Shown piece by piece: positions 52,674-59,875 of a stretch of 64,000 nucleotides of DNA. The stretch's first letter is position 1. The number at the start of each line of letters is the position of its first letter. The translations under genes and the position numbers were made by a program. Below the pieces are notes generated by a model that searched no databases, was not told the origin of the DNA, and worked only from the letters and a program-made list of their open reading frames with translations. Source of the stretch: Lewinellaceae bacterium. Lineage in GTDB: Bacteria; Bacteroidota; Bacteroidia; Chitinophagales; Saprospiraceae. The stretch lies in contig JACJYC010000004.1 in the NCBI GenBank assembly GCA_020636325.1, positions 682,001-746,000 of the forward strand, in the 5' to 3' direction.

Positions 52674-53462
52674 ATGAATTTATCTGGAGATCAAAAAATG
52701 ATGCAAGCCAAACTGGACGCATTCGCTCGCCTGCTGGGAATCATGGACGACCTGAGGGAAAAATGCCCCTGGGACAGGAAGCAGACCCTCGAAAGTTTGC
52801 GCAACCTGACCATAGAGGAAACCTATGAACTGGCGGACGCGATCCTGGACCAGGATCTGGAAGGGGTCAAAGAGGAAATCGGCGACCTGATGCTGCACAT
52901 GGTGTTCTATGCCAAAATCGGCGATGAAAAGGGAGCCTTCGATATCGCGGATGCCCTGAATGCCGTTTGCGATAAACTGATCAAGCGGCACCCCCATATT
53001 TACGGCGATCTTCAGGTTGCAGACGACGAGGAGGTCAAGCGCAACTGGGAGCAATTGAAATTGCAGGAAGGCAAAAAATCCGTTTTAGCCGGCGTACCCA
53101 ACTCGCTGCCCGCCATGGTGAAGGCCTACCGCATGCAGGAAAAAACCAAGCAGGTCGGTTTTGAATGGGAGAACAGCGAACAGGTATGGGACAAAGTGCG
53201 GGAGGAAATGGAGGAATTCCATGAAGCGGTCGCATTGGATCATTCCAGAGAAAAACAGGAGGAAGAATTTGGAGATGTCCTCTTTTCTTTGGTAAATTTT
53301 GCCCGATTTCAGGGCATTGATCCGGAAACCGCCCTCGAAAGGGTCAACCAAAAGTTTAAAAAACGGTTTGAATATATCGAGGCTAATGCGACCAAGGATT
53401 TAAGGGAAATGACGCTGGAGGAAATGGACGTTCTCTGGAATCAGGCCAAAACTTCTGTTTGA
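52674..53462 (+). CDS. mazG: Nucleoside triphosphate pyrophosphohydrolase MazG
   Basis: A 262-residue two-domain MazG. Each half holds the helical pyrophosphohydrolase motif: LREKCPWDRKQTLESLRN with EETYELADAI in the first, and VREEMEEFHEAV with EEEFGDVLFSLVNFARF in the second. MazG hydrolyses damaged or excess (d)NTPs, and in some bacteria lowers ppGpp. ATG at 52674 is used; ATG at 52698 is possible. The bifunctional nuclease gene follows after 34 bases, suggesting one operon. Confidence 0.95.
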   Translation: MNLSGDQKMMQAKLDAFARLLGIMDDLREKCPWDRKQTLESLRNLTIEETYELADAILDQDLEGVKEEIGDLMLHMVFYAKIGDEKGAFDIADALNAVCDKLIKRHPHIYGDLQVADDEEVKRNWEQLKLQEGKKSVLAGVPNSLPAMVKAYRMQEKTKQVGFEWENSEQVWDKVREEMEEFHEAVALDHSREKQEEEFGDVLFSLVNFARFQGIDPETALERVNQKFKKRFEYIEANATKDLREMTLEEMDVLWNQAKTSV

Positions 53463-53496
53463 AAGGACGAAAGCCAGCCGGCTTAATTAATAGTAT

Positions 53497-54093
53497 ATGG
53501 AAAAAATACCTTTGGAAATTGTAGCGCTTTCAAGAAGCCCATCGCTTTCACAAAACTACGCTGTAGTCTTGGCGGAACAGACCGGCCCAAGGCATCTGCC
53601 GATCGTTATCGGTAAAAATGAAGCCGAAGCGATAGCAGCCGGGATCGAGCGGATGGTGCCCAACCGGCCGCTTACCTATGACTTGTTCAAAAATACCTTA
53701 AAAACGTTTAATATCCACCTGAAGGAAGTCGTGATCAACAATTTGCTGGACGGCATTTTCTATGCCCGCCTGGTCTGCCTGAAAGACGGCGAATTGATCG
53801 AAATCGACTCCAGGACCTCCGACGCGCTGGCGTTGGCCGTGCGCTTTGACAGCCCGATATTCACCTATGAGTTCATCCTGGACGCTGCCGGCATCGTGGA
53901 GGAAGAACAGGAGGAAGCCCAACCGGCCCGAAAACCGCCCAGGCAGCGCAGCAGCGGTTCGCGCAGGCGGTCGTTGACCTCGTATTCGGATGAAGCCCTG
54001 CAACGCATGCTGGAAGAAATGCTGGAAAGCGAAGACTATGAACGCGCTGCCGAGATCCGCGACGAAATGCAGCGCCGGAAAGATAAAAGCTGA
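53497..54093 (+). CDS. Bifunctional-nuclease-domain protein with UVR motif
   Basis: A 198-residue protein with two parts. Residues 1-130 form a BFN domain (formerly DUF151; LPIVIGKNEAEAIAAGIE, SRTSDALALAVRFDSPIF), a fold with proven nuclease activity in some members. After a disordered basic linker (ARKPPRQRSSGSRRRS) comes a C-terminal UvrB/UvrC-type helical hairpin (LQRMLEEMLESEDYERAAEIRDEM), which normally mediates contacts between repair proteins. The combination is common in Bacteroidota. It lies between mazG and a PD-(D/E)XK nuclease gene, 9 bases upstream of the latter. Confidence 0.9.
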   Translation: MEKIPLEIVALSRSPSLSQNYAVVLAEQTGPRHLPIVIGKNEAEAIAAGIERMVPNRPLTYDLFKNTLKTFNIHLKEVVINNLLDGIFYARLVCLKDGELIEIDSRTSDALALAVRFDSPIFTYEFILDAAGIVEEEQEEAQPARKPPRQRSSGSRRRSLTSYSDEALQRMLEEMLESEDYERAAEIRDEMQRRKDKS

Positions 54094-54102
54094 CAAGCCT
54101 GC

Positions 54103-54579
54103 ATGCAAATATCCGTTGATTGGACCAGCTTCAGGGACCGGCTCAAGATCAGAAAAACAGGAGAGGAACGGCAGATCTTTGATCCTGTCCGGGCCAGATG
54201 GCTGGTCTTGCAACCGGAAGAAATGGTCCGCCAACTGGTGATCCAGTACCTCTTGCTGGAAAAAGGCTTTCCGAAAAATCGCCTTAACGTTGAAAAAGAA
54301 TTGCAGGTTCAGGGCCAGAAACGGCGCCTGGACCTGATCGTTTATTCAAAAGCCGTGGAGCCTTACCTGTTGGTGGAATGCAAGCGACCCGGCGTCAAAC
54401 TGGACCAATCGGTTTTCCGGCAGATCGCCTGGTACAATATGCCGTTGCGGGTCAGATACCTGGTTGTGACCAACGGCCCTGAGACCTATTGCTGCGAAAT
54501 GGATTATGAACTGAATTCCTTCCGGTTTCTGGATGCCCTGCCTGATTTTCCTGCTGATGCCGACCTGTTGCCGCATTGA
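54103..54579 (+). CDS. Stand-alone type I restriction R-subunit N-terminal domain (PD-(D/E)XK)
   Basis: A 158-residue protein equal to the HsdR N-terminal nuclease domain with no helicase. The catalytic core is visible: Asp in RRLDLIVYS, then Glu-x-Lys in YLLVECKRP, the D-ExK arrangement. The first 60 residues (VRQLVIQYLLLEKGFPKNRL) match the family's helical start. There are no HsdM or HsdS genes here. It is 9 bases after the BFN-UVR gene. Stand-alone proteins of this kind are frequent in Bacteroidota and their role is not known to me. Confidence 0.88.
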   Translation: MQISVDWTSFRDRLKIRKTGEERQIFDPVRARWLVLQPEEMVRQLVIQYLLLEKGFPKNRLNVEKELQVQGQKRRLDLIVYSKAVEPYLLVECKRPGVKLDQSVFRQIAWYNMPLRVRYLVVTNGPETYCCEMDYELNSFRFLDALPDFPADADLLPH

Positions 54580-54640
54580 TTCAAATCCCCAAATCCTCCA
54601 CCTCCGGCGGCCGTAGCTCCAAAAGAGCGAAGGCGGCAAA

Positions 54641-54997
54641 TCAACCTTTACCCATGCGCTCCTTAGCCGCCGCCACCACGGCAGGTGCATTGCCCACAAA
54701 GATGTCCTCATCAATAAGGATCACCGGCCTTTTCAGGAACGTGTATTCTTCCAGGATGAGTTGCTTATAGTCCGCCTCGGTCAGTTTCTTTTTATTCAAC
54801 TCCCATTCCCGGTATTTCAAGGCCCGGCGGCTGAACAAGGCCTCATACGAGCCGGCCTTTTCCTTCATCCGATCCAGCTGGGCTTCCGTAATGGGTTCGG
54901 TCTTGATATCCTGCATTTCAAAGTCCTTACCCGGCTTCAGATCCTTGATGATGCCCTGGCAGGTGGTGCACGTGGCGAGGTGGTATATCTTTCTCAT
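54641..54997 (-). CDS. ArsC/Spx-like thioredoxin-fold protein
   Basis: A 118-residue arsenate reductase family protein. The active site CTTC (residues 9-12 in LATCTTCQG) and the late segment FLKRPVILIDEDIFVG fit ArsC/Spx. The catalytic Arg triad of ArsC is not all obvious, so it may be an Spx-like or generic thiol-redox protein instead. It converges with the nuclease gene and diverges from the nucleoside phosphorylase. Confidence 0.85.
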   Translation of the reverse strand: MRKIYHLATCTTCQGIIKDLKPGKDFEMQDIKTEPITEAQLDRMKEKAGSYEALFSRRALKYREWELNKKKLTEADYKQLILEEYTFLKRPVILIDEDIFVGNAPAVVAAAKERMGKG

Positions 54998-55082
54998 TCC
55001 GGTATTTTTGCAACAATAACAGCGGGGATGCTTTATTGTTTGCCGTCAGTATCGGTATCATGTACCTGACCCGGAAAAGCCG

Positions 55083-55090
55083 TACCTTTG
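55083..55090 (+). promoter_or_regulatory. Bacteroidota -7 element, nucleoside phosphorylase
   Basis: TACCTTTG, 19 bases before the ATG at 55110. A second candidate, TATTTTTG at 55003-55010, lies 99 bases upstream. Confidence 0.55.
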
Positions 55091-55109
55091 CAGGCTAATT
55101 CTCTCGATC

Positions 55110-55985
55110 ATGCCGATATCGCCAGCAGAGCTCATTCTGAATGAACACGGACATATTTACCACCTGGATCTCCATCCGGAACAAATAGCGCCATTGGTTT
55201 TTACCGTAGGCGACCCGCAACGGGTGCCCCGGGTCTCCAAATATTTCGACCGGATCGATCACAGGGTCCAGAAAAGGGAGTTCATCACCCATACGGGGCA
55301 GTTGGGCCAACACCGGGTTTCGGTCATTTCAACCGGGATCGGCACGGACAACATCGATATCGCCCTCAACGAAATTGATGCTTTGTTCAATATCGACCTG
55401 CAAAAACGGGAGCCGAAAGAAGAACTGACGAGCGTTTCCTTCATCCGCATCGGCACCTCGGGCAGCCTGCAGGGCGATCTGCCGCTCGGGTCATTCCTGG
55501 CTTCCTCTTTCGGGATCGGCATGGACAATTTGCTGCGGTATTATCCCTTTGCAGAAGATGAAACGGAGCGGGAAATTCACGGGGCCTTTACCCGGCATTC
55601 CGATCCTTTGCCCGTTGATCCCTATGTGGTCAGGGGCAGCCAGGTATTGCTTGAGCTGTTCAGGGACTGGAATCGGGGTTTGACGCTTACCTGCCCCGGT
55701 TTTTATGCCCCGCAGGGCCGGCAATTGCGGTTGAAAAGCAGCATTGATCCGGATACCCTCCGTAAATTTTCAGAATTTTCGTTCGGGGAACACCGCATCA
55801 CCAATTTCGAAATGGAAACCTCGGCATTATACGGGATGGCCAAACTCCTCGGTCATCATGCGCTTTCCTGCAGCGTTTTGATCGCGAACAGGATGGACCA
55901 AACCTTTTCTGCGGACCCGCATGCGGATGAGGAACGGTTGATTCGGGAGGTGTTGGAAAAGATAGAGGGGAGGGTGAGAGGGTGA
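55110..55985 (+). CDS. Nucleoside phosphorylase (uridine phosphorylase-like)
   Basis: A 291-residue protein of the NP-I phosphorylase family, which splits nucleosides to base and ribose 1-phosphate. FTVGDPQRVPRVSKYFD (phosphate site), ISTGIGTDNIDIALNEIDAL, IRIGTSGSLQ and the C-terminal NFEMETSALYGMAKLLG with the base/ribose-binding Glu are seen. Length and the NFEMET motif are those of uridine phosphorylase, but specificity is not certain. The last residues (EGRVRG) are encoded by a purine-rich repeat that continues past the stop. Confidence 0.9.
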   Translation: MPISPAELILNEHGHIYHLDLHPEQIAPLVFTVGDPQRVPRVSKYFDRIDHRVQKREFITHTGQLGQHRVSVISTGIGTDNIDIALNEIDALFNIDLQKREPKEELTSVSFIRIGTSGSLQGDLPLGSFLASSFGIGMDNLLRYYPFAEDETEREIHGAFTRHSDPLPVDPYVVRGSQVLLELFRDWNRGLTLTCPGFYAPQGRQLRLKSSIDPDTLRKFSEFSFGEHRITNFEMETSALYGMAKLLGHHALSCSVLIANRMDQTFSADPHADEERLIREVLEKIEGRVRG

Positions 55986-56080
55986 GGGGGTGAGAGCCCG
56001 CCTTCGCCTGAGGCTTCGGCGGATGGGAGGGTGAGAGAGGGTGGGAGAGTGAGAGAGAGTGGGAGAGTGCGGGGCGACCC
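55966..56080. repeat. Purine-rich repeat tract with an inserted hairpin
   Basis: GGGTGAGA-like octamers and GGGAGAGT units run from the last codons of the nucleoside phosphorylase toward the outer membrane protein gene. The tract is interrupted at 55998-56022 by CCGCC...GGCGG with an inner CCT/AGG pair, flanked by GAGGGTGAGAG-like sequence on both sides. Confidence 0.8.
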
Positions 56081-56097
56081 TCCCACTTGGGGAAAAA

Positions 56098-58893
56098 TTA
56101 TCGTCTGCGGATCATTTTCATGTGGATGCCGCCGGATTGCTGGTTGGCAAAACCGGATAGCGCCCAGGTGAAATTGACCATGAAGTACCGGCCCAGCGAA
56201 ACGGTGGTTTGCTCATAAAAGGAATTCAGGCTGCTTCTCCGGGAAATGCCCACATTCTGGTTGAGCAGGTCGAAAGCTGCAATTTCCAGTTGCCCGCGGT
56301 TATTGAACAGGTAGCGGGACAAGGAGGCCTTCCAGATCGGGATGGTTTGTTGCCCGCCGAAGGATTCCTGTGAATAAACCGTATAATCCATGCTTGTGTT
56401 GATGGACCAGGCCTTGGTCGGGTTATAGGTGAAATCGGCGAAATAGACCTGATTGGTGAAATCCTGATTGAGCGAGCTGTTTTCTTTGTACCCGGTCCAA
56501 TTGTAGTTGACCCGGATGCCGGCGGCGACGTCGAACCTTTCTTTATTCTTGTTTTCCAGGCTGAGCTCAGCTCCTGCGTCCCATTGGTCTGTCTGGTTTT
56601 CCGCGCCGTTGAGCAGGAAGAAACTGCGGCTGTTGCGCCAATCGGAACTGATGCTCAAGCGGCTGCCCATCCAGCGCAGGGGGGCTCCGAATGAAAGATA
56701 ACCTCCCCAGGAAGTAGAATGATCGAGGTTGACGGGCTGGGTGCGTTGCCGCAGCAAGGTATCGATGGTCTGGGCATTGACGATGGGATTCATAATATAA
56801 TTCCCATCCAGGTTGGCAAAGAAATTGACCTGGGAAAACTGGTCGAACAGGAAAAAGCTGAGGCTGCCCTGGTGGAAATATTGCGGCCGAAGATCCGGAT
56901 TGCCCACATAAATATTGATCGGGTCGCTGTTGTCCTCAATGGGTTGCAGCTGTTCGAGCGACGGCGGTTGAATATTGGTATTGTAGCCGAACTTCAGGCT
57001 TTTGCTGTTGGAGATCTCGTAGTCGGCGTTCAGCCCGGGCAGGAGGTTCCAGAAATCCTTTTTGATCGGAGATTCGACCGACGCCAGCTGTCCGCCCAAC
57101 CCCGATTTCTGGACCGATAAGCTGGTATTGACGTTCAATTTCTTTTTGTTGAGCCGGAACCGAAGGCCCGCCTGGTCATAGGTGTAATCCCTGCGGAATT
57201 TGTTGCTCAGTTGCTGGTTGAGGACTTCCGATTGGGTGTTCTCGTCCAGGATATCGTAGAAATTCTTGTTGTAATCGTTGTTATAATTCTGGCGGGAAAG
57301 GTTCCATTCCACGTACTTCCCCTTGCCGACGGGCTCGGTATAGGCCAGTGAAACGCGGTAATTATCCCCGTTGTCCTCGGTTTGCTGCCGTTGCCGGATG
57401 GTGTCGGAAGGGAGCGAGAAATAACTGTTCATCGCCATCAGGTTGCCGTTGCGGTTTTGCCGGCTGATGCCCAGCCCCAGGTCGGCTACAAAAGCCCTGC
57501 CTTTTTTGTTGAATTTACGGCGATAAACCAGGCTGCTGTTCCAGTTGACCTGGTCGCCGGTGCTTCGCCAGTCCTGGGTGCTTTGGTTGACGGGCACGGT
57601 TGAATTCTGAAACGACCGGGTATTGGACAGCGAAGAAGAATTGCCGTCGTTGAAGCTGAGGCTGGACCGGAAATTGATTTGCGACATGGAATCCAGGTCG
57701 TGTTTGATGGTCAGGTTGAGCCGGTGATTTTCGTTTTTACTGGTCTGATCGCGTTGCTCGTCGGTAGAGAAGATATCGTTTTCCAGCCAGTTCTGCCTGA
57801 AGATGCTTTTATCCTGTTCATTCTGGATGCGGTTGTAGAAATAGCTGGAGCTGATCTCGGTCTTTTTGCTGAGGTCGTAGTTCCAGTTGACGCCGCCGGC
57901 CAGGGTGGTTGAGATGCCGTTTTGGCCGCCCATCATATCCAACGGAAGATCGGAATCAGAGCCGATCTGGAGCCGCATGGCGCCGCCTCCGCCGCTCATC
58001 ATTTTCGACATGCCGCCCATGAAATTGATGTAATCGTTGATGTTGAACCCCTGTTCGTTCACGTTGTTGCCCATTCCGAGAATGGAGAACTGGGATTTGG
58101 GGCTGAACTTGTTGACATTGAGCTTTCCGTTGAACCGGTTATCGGTACCGTAACCGCCCTTGAGAGAGCCGAATGCGCCGGCTTTTTTATCCGCCTTCAG
58201 CTTGAGGTTGATCGTTTTTTCCTTTTTGCCGTCATCGATGCCGGTGAATTCGGCGGTATCGGATTTTTTGTCGTATACCTGGACCTTATCCACAGCGTTC
58301 GCGGGCAGGTTTTTGGTGGCCACCTGCGGGTCTTTGCCGAAAAACTCCTTGCCGTCGACCAGTACGTTTTCTACTTCCTTGCCCATGGCTTTGATGCTGC
58401 CGTCCCTGCCGACTTCCACGCCGGGCAGCTTCTTGAGGAGTTCTTCCACGACGGCATTGGGTTGGGTCTTGAAGGCGTCGGCGTTGTATTCAAGCGTATC
58501 CTTTTTGACGGCCATCGGGATATGCTCGCTTTTGACCAGCACTTCTGCCAGGTCGGCGCTGGCCGGCTCCATGATGACGGGGCCGAGGTTGATGCTCTCT
58601 GCGGCCATGGTCAGATCCTTTGAAAGGTTGGAATAACCCACAAAAGTCACCTGAAGGATGTAATCCCCGGGAGCGACCCTTTTAATCAGAAACGAGCCGT
58701 TGTCATTGGTGATGCCGAAACTGACCAAAACGGAATCCGCTCTTTGCAATAACACAACGGTGGCTCCGGCCAGCGGAGCGGCGGCGGTATCCACCACCGT
58801 TCCTTCAACCGAAAGATTCGATTTTTGGCCGAATGCCGTTGTGACAGCAAAAAATGTGAGTATGAAAAAAAGTCGGGTGATTTTTGAATGCAT
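56098..58893 (-). CDS. Outer membrane beta-barrel receptor with regulatory-like domain
   Basis: A 931-residue outer membrane protein. In order: signal peptide (1-23, ending AFGQ), carboxypeptidase-regulatory-like domain (about 25-110, VEGTVVDTAAAPLAGATVVLL), a plug-type domain with LLKKLPGVEVGRDGSIKAMG and VLVDGKEFFGKDPQ (about 155-205), then a barrel to the end. It belongs to the outer membrane barrel family that is often paired with a GLPGLI gene, as here. ATG at 58893 is chosen to start the signal peptide. It lies 78 bases after the GLPGLI gene, likely in one operon. No substrate can be named. Confidence 0.9.
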   Translation of the reverse strand: MHSKITRLFFILTFFAVTTAFGQKSNLSVEGTVVDTAAAPLAGATVVLLQRADSVLVSFGITNDNGSFLIKRVAPGDYILQVTFVGYSNLSKDLTMAAESINLGPVIMEPASADLAEVLVKSEHIPMAVKKDTLEYNADAFKTQPNAVVEELLKKLPGVEVGRDGSIKAMGKEVENVLVDGKEFFGKDPQVATKNLPANAVDKVQVYDKKSDTAEFTGIDDGKKEKTINLKLKADKKAGAFGSLKGGYGTDNRFNGKLNVNKFSPKSQFSILGMGNNVNEQGFNINDYINFMGGMSKMMSGGGGAMRLQIGSDSDLPLDMMGGQNGISTTLAGGVNWNYDLSKKTEISSSYFYNRIQNEQDKSIFRQNWLENDIFSTDEQRDQTSKNENHRLNLTIKHDLDSMSQINFRSSLSFNDGNSSSLSNTRSFQNSTVPVNQSTQDWRSTGDQVNWNSSLVYRRKFNKKGRAFVADLGLGISRQNRNGNLMAMNSYFSLPSDTIRQRQQTEDNGDNYRVSLAYTEPVGKGKYVEWNLSRQNYNNDYNKNFYDILDENTQSEVLNQQLSNKFRRDYTYDQAGLRFRLNKKKLNVNTSLSVQKSGLGGQLASVESPIKKDFWNLLPGLNADYEISNSKSLKFGYNTNIQPPSLEQLQPIEDNSDPINIYVGNPDLRPQYFHQGSLSFFLFDQFSQVNFFANLDGNYIMNPIVNAQTIDTLLRQRTQPVNLDHSTSWGGYLSFGAPLRWMGSRLSISSDWRNSRSFFLLNGAENQTDQWDAGAELSLENKNKERFDVAAGIRVNYNWTGYKENSSLNQDFTNQVYFADFTYNPTKAWSINTSMDYTVYSQESFGGQQTIPIWKASLSRYLFNNRGQLEIAAFDLLNQNVGISRRSSLNSFYEQTTVSLGRYFMVNFTWALSGFANQQSGGIHMKMIRRR

Positions 58894-58921
58894 GTCAAAT
58901 TCGGATTTAATACGGTTCCAG

Positions 58922-58939
58922 GTCATTGGATCCAATGAC
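58922..58939. repeat. Perfect 18-base palindrome between GLPGLI and barrel genes
   Basis: GTCATTGGATCCAATGAC, two nine-base arms with no spacer, 28 bases before the start of the barrel gene at 58893. It may be an operator or an mRNA hairpin; no T tract follows. Confidence 0.85.
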
Positions 58940-58971
58940 TTCAGGCTTAAAAAAGGATGGTGGAATGGAGA

Positions 58972-59721
58972 TTATCCCCGTTTGATCCGGATGACATTGC
59001 CGCCGGACTCCTGCTGCATTTCTTTTGTTTTTTCCTCCACGATCTTGTCGTATTCCTCCTGGGTTACCTTGTCGCCTTTTTTAGGCGCCTCGATAAGGCC
59101 TTCTTTGGGCGGATCGGTTACCACCTTGGTGGCTGTCACCGTCCTTCTGCCGTTGTCGATGTCGAGTTGCAGGATCATGCCGGGCAATTCGCCGTATTCG
59201 TCCGGTCCGTTGGAAACCGGGATCTGGGAGGAATACCAGGCCACGACCACTTTACCGGTATCCTGGAGTTCGGCTTTCTGGCAGGCATATCCCAGGATCT
59301 CCTTCTGCTCTTTGACGAGCTTCCATTTGAGGTTGCCCAATTCAGACTTGATCAGGAATTTTCGACTCAGAAAATCCTTTTGTTCTATCATCTCGTCCGC
59401 ATCGAGATTTTTGTAGGTGAGGTTTTCAGGGCGGAACATTTTGATCTGGATATTGGCGCCGCCGCTTTCGCCGGTCCAGGTTCCTGTATTGTTGTCTTCT
59501 CCTTCTTCCACGTCTTTGTAGAGGGATTCGGCTGAATTGAAAACCAGCATTTTGCCGAAAGTCTGTTTTTCCGGAAACATAGCGTGCATGGCTTCATCGG
59601 CGCCTTCCGGCAATTGGATTTCCAGCTTTATGGCCTCTTCGTAGTATACCGTGCCTGAGGTGGTTTGGGCCAGGGCGGGCAAGGAAAGGAACAACAAGGA
59701 AATAAAGGCAATGTTCTTCAT
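58972..59721 (-). CDS. GLPGLI-family secreted protein
   Basis: A 249-residue protein with a signal peptide (1-18, ending ALAQ) and the family motif ELPGMILQLDI near residue 180, the variant GxLPGxI of GLPGLI proteins. The core VLGYACQKAE-type strand (EILGYACQKAELQDTG) with a Cys is typical. The C-terminus is charged (KEMQQESGGNVIRIKRG). Function of the family is unknown; members are secreted and often encoded beside outer membrane receptors or a two-component system, as here. It has its own -7 element. Confidence 0.9.
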   Translation of the reverse strand: MKNIAFISLLFLSLPALAQTTSGTVYYEEAIKLEIQLPEGADEAMHAMFPEKQTFGKMLVFNSAESLYKDVEEGEDNNTGTWTGESGGANIQIKMFRPENLTYKNLDADEMIEQKDFLSRKFLIKSELGNLKWKLVKEQKEILGYACQKAELQDTGKVVVAWYSSQIPVSNGPDEYGELPGMILQLDIDNGRRTVTATKVVTDPPKEGLIEAPKKGDKVTQEEYDKIVEEKTKEMQQESGGNVIRIKRG

Positions 59722-59747
59722 TTTTGGTATTTGAAATGGTTCGGCAC

Positions 59748-59755
59748 AAAAGTAA
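59748..59755 (-). promoter_or_regulatory. Bacteroidota -7 element, GLPGLI-barrel operon
   Basis: TACTTTTG on the minus strand, 26 bases before the ATG at 59721. Confidence 0.55.
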
Positions 59756-59775
59756 GGCGGGTTTCGACGCCTTTT

Positions 59776-59813
59776 GGTTAAGCAACCTTGATTTAAGGTT
59801 AATTAAGGTTAAT
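59776..59813. promoter_or_regulatory. Phased GGTTAA repeats, candidate response-regulator operator
   Basis: GGTTAA occurs at 59776, 59797 and 59807, that is at spacings of 21 and 10 bases, about two and one helical turns. The last two lie in a perfect tandem repeat of TAAGGTTAAT (59794-59813), and AACCTT at 59784 is inverted to the second copy. The site lies between the divergent -7 elements of the GLPGLI gene and the sensor kinase gene. Confidence 0.5.
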
Positions 59814-59840
59814 GGACGCCGGGTCAAAGCGAGAAATGGG

Positions 59841-59848
59841 TAATTTTG
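59841..59848 (+). promoter_or_regulatory. Bacteroidota -7 element, histidine kinase operon
   Basis: TAATTTTG, 27 bases before the ATG at 59876. Confidence 0.5.
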
Positions 59849-59875
59849 TCCTTATTCATCGTATTGACAGACTAA

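Noticed and set aside
52674..53462. mazG as part of a toxin-antitoxin pair
   Set aside because: No mazEF-like genes; it is an ordinary two-domain pyrophosphohydrolase.
54103..54579. HsdR-like gene as part of a restriction-modification system
   Set aside because: There is no helicase, methylase or specificity gene nearby; only the nuclease domain.
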